Assembly (NCBI GenBank): GCA_023614405.1
Contig: JAJUPC010000231.1
Location: 186,001 to 250,000 of the forward strand
Length of the DNA: 64,000 nucleotides
Direction of reading: 5' to 3'
DNA from: Avena insularis
Lineage: Eukaryota; Streptophyta; Magnoliopsida; Poales; Poaceae
The notes under the pieces are model-generated. The model did not search any database. It worked only from the letters and a program-made list of their open reading frames with translations, and was not told the origin of the DNA. Shown here piece by piece: positions 1 through 10,997 of this stretch (positions within the stretch are counted from its first letter, which is position 1; each line of letters opens with the position of its first letter). A program made the position numbers and the translations under genes.

Positions 1-1560
1 CGAGAGCGCGGAGGTTGTCCAGGTACCCGAACATGTGTGAAATCACGGATGCACCACTACTTTGCGGTGCTGGACTTGATGGTGCTGGACCTGCTGGACC
101 AGGTGGACTTCTTCTCGATCTTGATATCGGCAAGCGTTCGACTACATCATCTGTGAGTACAACCTCATTAAAGCTTTTCGGTCTTCGAGGCTATGTATTC
201 TCTGGATGTATATCCACTAGTTGCTTATATCTAGTAGATAGATATTGGTACTTAGTTGTTCCAATCGTAGGAATTTTTTGTTTTCTATGCTGCGAATCCT
301 ACACCGAGGTAGTTCCTAGACTATTAATCCAAAAGGATTTTTATCCAATACCTCCAAATCTTCTACAAATCTAATTAAACCAATCATCCAACACCCTACT
401 GACGTATATCATGTGTTTATCCTTTGCTTCTTGTATGGTTTGATGCTTGTATGCATTATATTGATGGTGGTGTTGTTTGTTTGCATGTATGCTCGATAAC
501 GGCGATAGTGGCGTTTGTGTGACGCTGAGAAGAAGGAATCATTGGGTTATTTTTTTATTATTATATTTGGTATTATGGTTTACAAAAGAAGTCACGGGAC
601 ATCTTGTTGGTCACAGGCAAGACACCTTCTTGCTCATAATCCTTGTCCTACTGTTTTACTTATGCATGTTTTATCCACTTTTATGCAAAGTGCATTATTT
701 TACTCTTTAAAGGTTATATCTGGTAGTGGCTTGGATCCTGCAGCTATGTACCATTTGTACTATCAGGTACAACCCCCTTGGATGACACCTACTTTCCCCT
801 AATATGGTAGATGGTGCATAGCACCATGCCCCTTTGGAAACCCCATTTTTAGCCGAACTATGGGATGGGAAGACCCCGAATTTTTTTACAAGAATGTTTT
901 ATGAGAAAACCTTGGCGAGGTTTGGCCTGCCAAGTGAGTTTAAAAAGGAAAAAGGTTTTGGTTTTACAAAAAGGTTGGACGAAAGATGGAGGAAAATAAT
1001 GTTTACGAAAACACAACGGGTTGTGCAGTTTTGCCCGAACAATTAACTCGTGCAACCACATTACTCCTATATGGGAAGGGGCTAGGTCCGAAGGTTGTAT
1101 GCTCTGGTATAGATGCCTCACAACTACTATAGGGGATGTCAATTCCCGAAGGCTAGGCATTCTCCTGTAAAGGCCCATGTGGGACATCGGCCTGTAGAAG
1201 GAACGGACTGTCTACGGGCAGCCAGGCGTTACTATGAGCCCCTCATTGAAAGTGCCCACTTTGTGCAGTGTAAAATGCACTCCGGTTGGTCCTCGGTACC
1301 CGATGTCCCGGTCTTTAGGGGGTAGCATCTCATAGGGTAGGCGCCTGTATTAGAGTAGACTTCACAAGGGCCTTGTTTGATTATACGGACCCCACATACT
1401 TGTGTATGAAGATCCATGACTGTTTGTGGCGGATGTATCTAATTTAGTGGGTAAAGTGTACAACCTCTGTAGAGTGTAAATCTATTTTAATATCCGAGTA
1501 CTCGATCATGTACTATTGGGAAGGTTGCTGTACAATGGCACTGGTTTTGATTTCAAAAAG
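1..1560 (+). mobile_element. Long-LTR Gypsy-type element, LTR fragment
   Basis: No coding potential. The block at about 290-470 aligns loosely with 18840-18985 of the frame element's 5' LTR (shared words such as 'cctccaaatc' and 'gtatggttt'). At 1451-1490 it carries the LTR signature seen near the 3' end of the other long LTRs here: gtaaagtgtacaac, then the palindrome CTCT-GT-AGAG (1465-1474). The later hairpin of that signature is missing. Orientation is taken from the signature. The right end grades into 1561-1830, just before the Copia gag remnant. The family is not identified, and the left part lies outside the window. Confidence 0.6.
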
Positions 1561-1589
1561 GACTTCGGAAAAGCAATGGCTTGAAAGTG

Positions 1590-1612
1590 TTTTGACCATG
1601 GGATGGTCAAAA
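1590..1612. repeat. Perfect 10-bp inverted repeat
   Basis: Arms ttttgaccat (1590-1599) and atggtcaaaa (1603-1612) flank a GGG spacer. Degenerate copies of the same 'catgggatgaccaaaa' wording recur at about 1630-1760 in an A-rich stretch between the LTR fragment and the Copia remnant. No gene lies in 1561-1830; this block is all I see there. Confidence 0.8.
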
Positions 1613-1830
1613 AAAGGAAGAAAGATTTTGTTCATGGGATGACCAAAAGGAAAAACAAATGGGTGACCCAATCCTAGTTTTTCTTCAAAAAATTCTTAAA
1701 AACAAATGGCCTCATGGTCTTTCTTGTGTTTCTTAAAACAAATGGGTGACCCCAAACTCGAGCTTTTCCTTTTTAAGAAATTTACTTAATGCCAGAGCAT
1801 GATCTCGTTCCTTGGTAATTTTTGAGATAT

Positions 1831-2628
1831 TCAAGTTATATGATTCTTCATGAGACACATTAGTTCCTTCAAGAGTGACTCTTCTACTTTGCTCTTCCTG
1901 AAGGGCATCGAAAGAGCGGCTATTTCCATGGCGGCCTCACGAGCATGCCCAAACATCTCGGAGATAGTGTCATCTCTTTCATCGATGATGTAGCGTGCTT
2001 CACCTAGTTGACTCATGAGGAACTCAACACACAAATTAACATCACCTTCCAAGTTAGTTAAGAAGTCAGTGGATTCCACCACTTCCTTCTTAACTTTAAG
2101 ACTGATCTCATCACCACATGAAGTAACATTAAGAGAGGGAGTTGAGGTTTTAGGAGTTACCATGGAGCCTTTAGCCATGAGGCATGTGGCCTTGGTGATG
2201 AGCTTGTTCTCATTTGGAGAGTTGAAGAGATATGTTGGTGAAGTGGACGAGGTAGAGGAGGAAGCACTTGGGGTAGAGGAAGCAGTGGAAATTGTGGCGA
2301 TAGCAGCCACTCCCACAGTATCTCCATCTTCATAATCACTCTCATCCTCTTGAGTTTCTTCATACTCTTCACGAGCCACCAACACATACTTTTGTGGTTC
2401 ATTCTTGTTTGGAAAGTTCTTGTTGTCAAAGTTATTGTTGGGGATTTTCTTGATGAAGTTCTTGTTTGAGGTAGGCTTGTACTTGTATTTCAACACAAAC
2501 CTTCATCCATGATCTTCCCTCTTCTCATATGGGCACTCTGCAACAAAGTGGCCTGTTTCATGACAATTGTAGCAAGATCTTAACTTGGTCCTTGAGTATC
2601 TTGGGGACGGTTTTGAAGCATTTCCCTT
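1831..2628 (-). pseudogene. gag: Copia-type gag, C-terminal part with zinc knuckle (broken)
   Basis: This continues the gag of 2629-3711 on the same strand but in a different frame. A CX2CX4HX4C nucleocapsid knuckle (CYNCHETGHFVAEC) is readable at 2533-2574. It is followed by a 221-residue open stretch (1831-2496) rich in Glu, Asp, Ser and Thr, ending in a helical-looking segment. Stops and frame changes between 2497 and 2629 separate the knuckle from both open stretches, so no intact protein is made. Protease, integrase and reverse transcriptase are absent because the element is truncated at about 1800. In intact Copia elements this protein coats the RNA genome in cytoplasmic particles. Confidence 0.75.
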
Positions 2629-3711
2629 TCATTGATTCCTCCAAAACGTCCTAGATGATAGAGCTAGGTTATCATATAAGGAACACTTTACGTCTTTGGC
2701 ATCACCTCCTATCACCTCAAATCCATCATCTTGTACCTCATATACATGGGCCTTGGCCTTCAAGGCAAGGGTGGGAGAATCCATCCTCCGAGCACGATCA
2801 AGAGCATCATCGGCGGTCTTGTTGATGATTCCAAGAGATACAAACTCACTTAGAACTTCATTTGAAGACATGGCATAAAAGTCCACTCTTGATGGAATGT
2901 TGTTTTTGAAGTCTATTCCGAAGGGCAAGATGGCTTGCATGAACTTGCGCTTGATCCTGATGTCATCAACATCCTTGCTTCCATGGTAAATCATCCTAAT
3001 AGAGAGAGCGGTGACCCTTCGATGGAGCTCTTCTGGAGTCTCATCTTCATTTCCAACAAAGGCATCGGCTTCATAGTGCATTTCTTCAAACTTGGAGCTT
3101 TGGATGTTCTTGTTGCCAAGGAAGACTCGCTCAAGCGAATTCCAAGCCTCCTTGGCGGTGTCATAGGAGCGAATGTGAGTCATTTGCTCATGAGTCAAGG
3201 CATCTTCGAGAATGGCCAAGGCAGTGGTGTTTAGTTGATAGTTGATCTCTTCCGTGGGTGTCATGTTGTAGGGATCACGTGGGTTTAATCCATACTCCAC
3301 AACCTTCCAAATATGGACACTTGATCTTTTGAGGTTAGAACGCATAACGTATTGCCAATTGGCGAAATTAGATTCATTAAGCTTAGGAGGAGGGCCATGA
3401 TGGATGATATGAGGTGTAGGAAGGGGAGCATTATTGTATCTAGGTGGTGGTGGCACACTTCCAAGAGGTTTACCATTTCCCTTGTTGACACCTTCACCGG
3501 CGGGATCATCCTTGTGGGACTCATCCACCCGTTTGATACCACTTGATGCACCATCAAGGGCATCAGTGACAACAACAGCTATTTTTCCTAAGTATGACTC
3601 AAGCAAGGATTTCATATCTTCTCTAACCGAGCTAATGGAGTCGGCAAGATCTTTCTTAGAGATGGGAGAGTTTTCATTAGGGGATTCATCCCCCTTCTTA
3701 TCGTTGCTCAT
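2629..3711 (-). CDS. gag: Copia-type GAG, N-terminal and UBN2 region
   Basis: This 360-codon open frame starts with ATG about 38 bases downstream (minus strand) of a priming site. Residues 1-100 are Ser, Asp and Pro-rich. Residues about 105-240 show the gag-polypeptide (UBN2-type) pattern of Copia elements: a KLNESNFANW opening, a central 'TAKEAWNSLE' helix and an 'EELHRRV' helix. GAG assembles the particle and binds element RNA. The frame closes just before the zinc knuckle, so the protein lacks its nucleocapsid end and is probably non-functional. The UBN2 assignment rests on recognising the motif pattern by eye. Confidence 0.8.
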   Translation of the reverse strand: MSNDKKGDESPNENSPISKKDLADSISSVREDMKSLLESYLGKIAVVVTDALDGASSGIKRVDESHKDDPAGEGVNKGNGKPLGSVPPPPRYNNAPLPTPHIIHHGPPPKLNESNFANWQYVMRSNLKRSSVHIWKVVEYGLNPRDPYNMTPTEEINYQLNTTALAILEDALTHEQMTHIRSYDTAKEAWNSLERVFLGNKNIQSSKFEEMHYEADAFVGNEDETPEELHRRVTALSIRMIYHGSKDVDDIRIKRKFMQAILPFGIDFKNNIPSRVDFYAMSSNEVLSEFVSLGIINKTADDALDRARRMDSPTLALKAKAHVYEVQDDGFEVIGGDAKDVKCSLYDNLALSSRTFWRNQ

Positions 3712-3748
3712 ACTTCTCTTAGGCGGTTAAGCCAAAGAAAGAGTTGAC

Positions 3749-3762
3749 GCTCTGATACCAAT
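3749..3762 (-). other. Primer binding site, initiator-Met tRNA type (Copia remnant)
   Basis: The minus strand reads TTGGTATCAGAGC directly beside the inner LTR edge at 3763. This is the usual complement of the 3' end of plant initiator-Met tRNA, the primer for minus-strand DNA synthesis. It fixes the orientation of the Copia remnant. Confidence 0.85.
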
Positions 3763-4215
3763 TGAAAGATCGGTATAAGAGACTAGAGGGGGGTGAATAG
3801 GCGCTACTCAATTTTTCTTTTCTTTATAATTTTATGTCTTGACAGAAATTAAGTTCTCTAGAGATGCAACTAAGTGAGAGAACCTATATGACAAACAATC
3901 AAGCAATAATAATAAACAGATAAAGGATATAAGTCACCAAGAGTTGACACGGAGATGTTATCCCAAAGTTCCTTCCATTTGAAGGGAACTATGTCTCCGT
4001 TGGATGGTGGGTGGTACTAAGACCGCCAGCGCCACGAGAGGTCTCACCCTATTCTCCCGCGCACCTGCCCCATGGAAGCACACGATCCACTATACGGCGG
4101 CCTTCAAGATGGCAACCGGAACCTTGTACAAAAGCTTGGGGCACTTCTCAATGCAACAAAGCGAACTAATCAAAGCAAAGAGTGGTACTACAATTCAAGG
4201 ACTAAATGATCGTAG
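3763..4215 (-). mobile_element. Copia LTR (5' LTR, minus strand)
   Basis: The inner edge (TGAAAGATCGG on the plus strand, so the LTR ends in CA on the minus strand) abuts the priming site. The motif 'gactagaggggggtgaatagg' is typical of grass Copia LTRs. A fold-back lies inside: outer arms acggaga (3949-3955) and tctccgt (3994-4000) enclose inner arms agttcc (3967-3972) and ggaact (3985-3990). The outer LTR boundary is uncertain, because the sequence grades into the Athila-like remnant at about 4215. Confidence 0.6.
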
Positions 4216-5399
4216 AGGCTAATGGTGACTTGTCATAGTCATAACATGGTGTGAGCATGTTCCAAGTCAACCCAAGCAAAACATCAAAGGAGAATACCAC
4301 AATACTATGCTTTTGCATGCTAAAACAACACATAATTTCTTCAAGGCACACTAAGCAATCCTAATTGTTTGGAACAAGACATGCTACAGCAATAATCACT
4401 AAGCATAATGCAAAAACAACACCTAGCATGTCATGCTAAAGTCTTAGTCACAGTCAATGCAATCTCCTCTTGCACTTCAAGCAAGAACTTACTACTCCTT
4501 TCCAAACACCAAGCAAACTTATTTGTAAAACAACACAGGAAGAGCGGGGGGTCCAGACTACTAAAGCAAAGTAAACAAACTAAGCAAAGCAAACGAAAAC
4601 TTAGACGCTCCAAGAACAACACAACTGTGCATGAAACAATAAAAGTGAAGTGTCTAGATAGACCTGAGCTTTTTATTGATGAAGAAGGGGATGCCTTGGG
4701 CATCCCCAAGCTTTGACGCTTGTAACTCTTGGATATTTCTTGGGGTGACACCATGGTGGCATCCCTAAGCTTGATCTTTTGTCCATTCTTCATCTCATTG
4801 CATCATTCTCTGTCTACACCTGAAAATTTTCCTTCATACAAAACTTCACACAATCTTCATTAGCAACATTAGCTTATTCAAAAGATATTAGACCGTGGGC
4901 AAAGATTTGGAACAGAAAGTCTTTTCACTAAAAACACAACCTACTGTAGTAACTCCTTCAAAGAAAATTAATTTACCTGAAGAGAGCTCAAAAAGGAATC
5001 AATAAGAAGCAAATGCAAATAATGGCAGAAATCTGTCAAAACAGACCAACAGGTAGAAACGAATTTTTTAGAACATCTTCTGTTACTCAAATCAAAAAGT
5101 GTTGCGAAAGTTAGCCTACATACTTGGAGATTTATTCGTAAATTTTGAGCTCAATCCGAGTTACAGAACCTCCTCACGATTTTTTTGGTGGAGGACAGAA
5201 ATCTGTTTCGGGACAGCAAATCCCCAAATATTAGTTCCCTCTCATTAGAGGTCATTCTTGGCACAAAAACCAAACAAAAAAGATAAGGAGAGGTCATTAC
5301 AGTAGTAATAACTTCCAAGACTCAAGGAAACTCTTGGGTTAACTCCCAACAAGTACTTTTCTTTAACGCCTTTAAGTTAGGCACAAGAAGCAAGAAGAA

Positions 5400-6011
5400 T
5401 CAAGTATTTTCAAACGAGGAAGCATTAACATTCATACTTGCAAAATCTTCAACTATGAAAGATATCTCATCCAAATGGGTTTTGGAGGATCCTTTCTCAT
5501 CTCTCTTTGGTCTACTACCTTCATCAAAAATATATTCAGGGGCAATCCAATCAAAGTTATTTTCAAAGGCTTCATGTATTGAAACAAGCTTATAGGGTAT
5601 GGGTATATTGAATTCCTCTCTAGTCTTAGTTTTATCAGAAATACCCACAACATCTACACTTGAACTTAGCATATTGAAACGTTCAAAAACCTTTTTGGCC
5701 TCCCTAGCCACATCATGGAATTATTTTGATAAATTTTCAAGGATGAATTCCCTTTTTTCAACATTCTTCTCTTCTTTTAGTTTAAGGAATAAGAATTGTA
5801 TGAAGGGGTTAAGGCTAACAAACTTAGCCTCAAACATATGAACTAAAGAAGTTGCAGCAATCTCATAATTAGGAGAAAGTTCAGCTATAGATTTATCCTC
5901 AATATCCTCATGCTTGCTAACATAGTTAAAGAATTCTTCAATATTATCTTTCCCAATTATGGAGCCACTACCTATTGCAAGATCTTTCAGAGCGAACTTG
6001 GGGAGCAACAT
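5400..6011 (-). pseudogene. Short gag-position ORF of Athila-like element, one in-frame stop
   Basis: The reading frame starts with ATG at 6011, shortly after the priming site, and runs about 203 codons. One in-frame TAA (plus-strand tta at 5721-5723) interrupts it; the frame is the same on both sides. The product is acidic and helical-looking, with no zinc knuckle, protease or catalytic motif. Its place in the element is that of gag, but I recognise no domain and assign no biochemical function. It may be a remnant gag N-terminus or a family-specific protein. Confidence 0.55.
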
Positions 6012-6196
6012 GGTGAGCTAGAGCAAGAACTAATTTTTTTGTGTTTTTGAATAAGGCAAGCAAACTAAGCTAGACTAATTTTTTTTGGGTTTTTTGAAAA
6101 GAGGCAACCAAAATAAAGCAAAAGAAACTAAGCTAACTAAAAACAAAGTAAAGAGAAAGGAAGTGAAGGACTCCCCTAGTGAAGACGTCCTTAGCC

Positions 6197-6214
6197 TCCC
6201 CGACAACGGCGCCA
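6197..6214 (-). other. Primer binding site, tRNA-Asp type
   Basis: The minus strand reads TGGCGCCGTTGTCGGGGA, eight bases inside the LTR edge at 6223. This matches, with one change, the tRNA-Asp complement used by Athila/Tat-lineage plant Gypsy elements. It separates this element from the surrounding families, which use the Met-type site. Confidence 0.85.
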
Positions 6215-6222
6215 GAAATCTT

Positions 6223-6920
6223 TGATGCGAGCACCAAGTGTTGATGTGGAGCACTTCGTTGGAACCCCAAGAGCAAGGTGTGATGGAGCACAGCAGCAAG
6301 TTTCCCTCAGTACAGACCGAGGTTATCGAACCATAAGGAGGAAGGAAACGTCACACAGGTGTTGCTGGCAACATGGAGACCTGCACAACACAAACTCAAG
6401 ACTTTGCCCCAACGAATCAGTGAGGTTGTCAAGCTCACCGGTTTGCTGTAACAAAGGATTAAACGTATGGTGTGGAAGGTAATGTTTGCAACAAGTAAAC
6501 AAGTAACAGTGGAAGATGTACCAATGGTAAGTATTGGACCGGGGTCCATAGTTCACTAGAGGTGCTCTCCTTAGATAAACAACATGACATGAAGGGTAAA
6601 TAAATTACGTCGGGGCAATTGACAGGAACTAAGCAAGGCATAACCATGCAATTACTAGCTAGCAAGATCCTATGAAGTTGATTGGGCAATACAACATTAT
6701 ACATAGACCTTAATCCAACAACATCTATGACTAGAAGTACACCTTCAGGTTATCATCCGAACACCCTCCAGTATTAAGTTGCAAGCAACAGACAACTGCT
6801 TTAAGCAAAGTGTGTAAGGTAAACAATCCACATGTTCCAGGAACAAGGGACCGTTGTTTTCACCCTAGTAGCAACAGCACATCTGCAACCGAAGAGATTT
6901 CTATCACTTCCCTTGGAAAC
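6223..6920 (-). mobile_element. Athila-like LTR copy A, part 1 (5' LTR, minus strand)
   Basis: The LTR begins tgatgcg on the plus strand next to the tRNA-Asp site. It aligns closely with 29641-30309 (copy B). It is split at 6920 by a solo LTR and resumes at 10998. Compared with copy B it keeps a segment of about 33 bases near 6541 that copy B lacks. The open frames here are shadows with no domain. Confidence 0.85.
6916..6920. repeat. Target site duplication GAAAC, left copy
   Basis: GAAAC flanks the solo LTR here and again at 10998-11002. Copy B of the host LTR has a single uninterrupted 'ttggaaactagagg' at about 30300, which shows the empty site. Confidence 0.95.
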
Positions 6921-8137
6921 TGTAACATCCCAAAAACACTAAACTTGGATCATCGAACTCTAATCATCAAAATTAGGGTTAACAAAAACTCTTCTAATTA
7001 AAATACTTTTGAACCACCTTGTTTGTGTGTTCCTTTGCTTGTAAATGGATGCTTAGGTGAAATAAACATCATCTAAACATTTCCCACACTTTTACAAAGA
7101 CAAGTAAATCAAAACAAATAAAATAAGGGAATGGTCATTTTGACCAATTTAACTCCCATGCCTACTTTGGCTGTCTCAAACTTTCAGAACCTAACAAAAA
7201 CTTTTCTGGATCTTTGCACCCCTTGATTGTACTCATAACAAAGTATCAAGGCCCAATTTGTGATCATCCAGAAACTTTCAAATGCATAGTTTAAATGACA
7301 TTTCAAAATTGAATCTTTCTCTTATGGGAAGATCCCACTTTTTCAAAAACCACTCAAACAAGCTCAACTTTCAAAACCCAAGCATCTGCGGACTCACCAG
7401 CACCAATCTAGCACACCCACCAAAAATCTTTACAAAATTCAAAACTTGAATTCTTGCGGCCATTTCATCAAACACTTGGAAGATTCAAATCAAACTGGCC
7501 TAACTTCACTGTTTTGAGCAGTAATTTGGCTAAGCAATATTCACCATTGATCACCCTTGTCCCCCCCAGTGCCAACCAGTGCTTGGACCAACCCTAGCCC
7601 TACCCTTTTCCCCATGCCATGCCAACCCGAGCACCCACTTGCCAGCCGACCATGGCTAGCTAGCCAGAGCAAGCACCAAGCCTAAACAACATGTCTAGGA
7701 GGCAGCCAACACCCCACCGCCACCCCCTGTCCAACGCTCGAACCTTGCCAACCCCTGGACCACACGCACAGACCGCGCCCAGCTCGCTAGCAACCATGCC
7801 GAGCATGCGCCAGAGCGCCATGCTCGACCGACGCCCACAGACCGCGCGCCGCCATCGCCGCGTGCATACGCGATCACCAGCGACCTAGGAGACCGCCAGA
7901 CATCCCCGTTCGCCGCCCCATGCCGCACAGCCACCGCTCGCCGTCGAAGACGCCGCCTCTGCCGCGCAGAGCATCGCGTGTTCCAGACCAAACCGCACCG
8001 CCCCTACGCGCGCATTAAAGCCGTAGAGCATCGCCAGGAGACCAGCAAGCGATCGCCACCGCCGGCCATGCCTCTAGCAGCCCGTAGCCATGTCGCCACC
8101 GTCGCCTGCCCATCCCGTTCGGTCTCGTCGTCGTGAC

Positions 8138-8145
8138 TATAAATA
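8138..8145 (+). promoter_or_regulatory. LTR TATA box
   Basis: TATAAATA lies upstream of a GC-rich, pyrimidine-rich leader. The related LTR at 28054 has TATAAATA at 29309-29316, and in both LTRs the donor-like GT lies about 246 bases downstream. Core promoter by position and conservation; transcription is not shown by the sequence. Confidence 0.7.
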
Positions 8146-9298
8146 GAGGCCACCCCCGCTCGAATTCGTCACACCATTCCACTCCTCTCTCACCCAGAAC
8201 CACCCCACCTCAGTCCCAGAGCAAGGCGAGCAGCGCATCACCGGAATCATTCCTGAGCAGGCCGCCTCTAGAGAAGAAGGGCGTCGTCGATTTCGTCCAC
8301 CCCAGGAGCTGCCGCGACCACCTCTGAGTTCGCCATCATCGACTTTGCCCTTCGTCCGCCTCGCCGACCCTCGCCTGCACCCCGGTGAGCCCCCAACGAC
8401 CCCCACTGGCCGCGCTAGGTTTCTGTCTCGCCGGCGTTGCCCAACGTCGACGATGACCCTCAGTCGTTGGATTAGAACCAGATCGAACGCACCACATCGC
8501 CCCATACCGTTTCGCACCCCCTGTCTCACTGACGCGTGGGGACAGCCACTTAAACAACTCATGAAGCGCTTAGCAGCAACGCCCAAGATTATCACTTCCC
8601 GTGCAGCCCAGTTATTTGAATTAAACCCTTTCCATTTTATTTCAAACACACTTCTGTACCTAGTTTCAAAAATCAACCCAGATCGATTCAGTGCACCAAA
8701 TTGAATGAAACCAATTTTGTTAGAAAGGTCTGGGAATGCTGAATCCAAGCACATTGGATTCAAGTCATTTGGATCTGTAGATCAACCTTGGCAAAAATAA
8801 CAAGGCAGAAGCTTTTTTGCATTCAAACATTTTTCAAATTAAAACCATAATAGCTTTTGAGTTGTTTCCAACTCTCAAAAATCACATTTAATCATACCTT
8901 TCAGAATATATAAAAATATATAGGTTTACTTACAGAAATAATGACCAAGTAATAAAAGAATGCCACATAGGCATTTCTAGCCACTTTACTTAATTAAAAT
9001 AAAAGGGTAAAACCTTATTAAATTGTGACACCACTTTAAAATCACTTTCCCATGGACTAAAATATGTGGTGATGACATGTGTCAACATGATCCCATGTTT
9101 GGTTTGGAGAATATTAAATCTTAAGTATTTTTTTTCAATGAGTAGAAATTACTTTTCTAAAAATAAAAGGAATTAAACCAACCTTTAATCTTGTAATGTT
9201 AGTGATGATGCTAGATCATCTATAGGACCGTTCTGTGTGATGATTGCAAGTAGTTAAGTATTGTTTGGTGATTGTGTACATCGTATTTATTTATAGAC

Positions 9299-9388
9299 GC
9301 TAGTACCAACCAAGGATACGAGGAGGAAGGAGGATACTACGAAGAAGAAGCCGAGGAGAACTTCAACCATCGCCTGACAGCAAGCTAA
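9299..9388 (+). CDS. Short acidic reading frame in LTR (candidate exon)
   Basis: A 29-codon frame ends in TAA (9386-9388) and begins just after the acceptor-like tract ending TAG at 9296. The peptide contains QGYEEEGGYYEEE followed by an ENF motif. It matches the frame at 12343-12441 residue by residue in a diverged LTR, with only codon-sized indels. There is no ATG at its start, so translation would need splicing from the upstream leader or read-in. No known domain; function unknown. Confidence 0.35.
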   Translation, partial: ASTNQGYEEEGGYYEEEAEENFNHRLTAS

Positions 9389-9520
9389 CACTTGCAAGAT
9401 ACTTTACCTATGCAAGCCTAATACTACTAGTGAATGTGCAAGCTAACACTTGCAAGATACTTTACCTATGCAAGCCTAATACTACTAGTGAATGTGCAAG
9501 CTAACCCTTGCAAGATATTC
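9380..9520 (+). repeat. 58-bp tandem repeat, about 2.4 copies
   Basis: Units start at 9380, 9438 and 9496 with the phrase gcaagctaac. The first two are nearly identical and the third is partial and diverged. The repeat lies inside the solo LTR, downstream of the acidic frame, and is absent from the related LTR at 11510-13798. Confidence 0.9.
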
Positions 9521-10322
9521 CACTGATGCAAACAAACCCTTACTTGTTACCATGCCAACTATATGCCTTAAGCATATGTGATCGTACCCACTTGATAACC
9601 CAATCCTAGTTTTATTTGAAAGCTTTCTATTTTATTTCCTTATCAAAGCTACTTCCTTAGAGAGTACTCAAGTGACTTGTAGATTCTAGAAAGATATAGT
9701 TGAAGGTTGCATAAAGAGCATAAAATTTGGCCTAAGCTAGAAACCTTGATACCATCCTAAGATATAAGGTTGTATTTAGTCGAAACTCCACTAGCTTAAC
9801 ACCCCTCATTAGTACTTACCCCCACTTGTATATGCTAGTGCTAAGCATAAAACTTGACCAACTGTAGATGGGAATACTTGGTGAAAATGGTTATGAAAAC
9901 CTTAGAATGATGGATCATTCTACTGAGATGTTTTGACATGTGTTTCTGAACACTGGATGCTTTTGGTGATGAAAATGTTGAGGCATGAGCCTTAGCCCTT
10001 TATAAAACTGAAGGTTGTCTGGATGCGATACCATTCCAATTTTATCATACAACCACAATACCCAAAGATTGGGTAGGGCTTGACTGGAAACTTATATAAC
10101 TTAGTATTAGTTCCCTCGTGGCCAAGGTCTAAGCTGAGGCTACCTTGTGAAGATTGTCCACCTGTGCAGTACCCAAGATGACAGTTGGTCATGGTTGGGA
10201 GGCCAAACTCACAGGAGAGGTGCTTATACTAGGGCGTGTAATTGAAAGGTTAGGATTGATTATCCGCATACTGAGTATGGTGAATTCAGGATTTGTTCCT
10301 GACGGATGTATCGAATGTTGTG

Positions 10323-10390
10323 GTGAAAGTGTACAATCTCTACAGAGTGTCAAACTATTCGAATAGCCGCGTCCACGGTTATGGATAGTT
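10323..10390 (+). promoter_or_regulatory. Conserved LTR hairpin module, solo-LTR copy
   Basis: Three consecutive self-complementary units: CTCT-AC-AGAG, the perfect palindrome CTATTCGAATAG, and GTCC (10371-10374) pairing with GGAT (10383-10386) across an 8-base loop. A second stem, GAGTACT/AGTACTC, follows at 10633-10651. The same order occurs in other families in this window. The role is unknown; RNA structure in the U5/leader part is an inference. Confidence 0.55.
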
Positions 10391-10997
10391 GGAGTGGCCA
10401 TACTGTTCCCCCGTCAGTTGTTTTCAAAATGACTTGTGAAATGAATTGAGACTTTGACTTGACCACAACAGGGTTGTTCTACGAAATACAAGTTCCCACT
10501 TAGGTGTTATAAACCTCAACTAGCTCTCTTGCTTCTGAGCTTAGTAGAGATAAATCTGGCTTTTTGCAAAACAACCCTAGAGCCTAGTGTCCTATTATCC
10601 AAAAACCCTTTTACTTGTTAGTAATAGTTTGCGAGTACTTAAAGAGTACTCATGGCTTTGTCCCTGGCTATTCCCGTGGCCAGACTATGAAGAGGAGTAC
10701 CTGGAGGATGGACCCCAGGAAGGTTACGACAACTAGGATCATCTACCATCGTCAGCATTGCCTGTGATCCCGAAGATGGAGCTTCGCCTACGCTACCTTT
10801 ATTATTACGTATCCCGCTGCTTGAGTTGTATTAAGAACTGGATCATGAGATCCTTATTTGTGTAAGACCTTATGTATGGTTTGTAAAGGATGATGTACTG
10901 TGGTATCCAATTCTGTTATGTCTCGCAAAAATGATAATCCTGGGATTGCGATGTATGGCATAACAGGCATCTGGGATGAAAAATCCGGGTGTTGACA

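Larger units (their letters stand above)
4216..6222 (-). mobile_element. Athila-like non-autonomous element, internal region
   Basis: Read on the minus strand, this runs from the tRNA-Asp priming site (6197-6214) through a short ORF (5400-6011) to a 3' untranslated part. The 3' part includes the purine-rich 'aagcttggggatgcc' phrase near 4690-4715. No protease, reverse transcriptase or integrase is visible. The 3' LTR is missing; the Copia remnant adjoins at about 4215. AT-rich sequence with no open frame fills 4720-5400. Confidence 0.65.
6921..10997 (+). mobile_element. Complete 4.08-kb solo LTR (Gypsy-type, long-LTR family)
   Basis: It starts TGTAACATCCC and ends GTTGACA, flanked by 5-bp duplications and with no internal region. 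Such a structure arises when the two LTRs of an element recombine. Order inside: AT-rich 5' part; TATA box at 8138-8145; GC-rich leader; donor-like GTGAGC at 8385; AT-rich segment; acceptor-like TAG at 9295-9296; short acidic frame at 9299-9388; tandem repeats at 9380-9520; hairpin module at 10323-10390; hairpin at 10633-10651; terminal 'aaatccgggtgttgaca'. The same family recurs at 11510-13798 and 28054-29640. The open frames in the GC-rich part have no domain and are not annotated as genes. Confidence 0.9.

Noticed and set aside
8137..8763. 208-residue minus-strand frame
   Set aside because: It lies antisense to the leader of the solo LTR and is not conserved in the related LTR at 28054.
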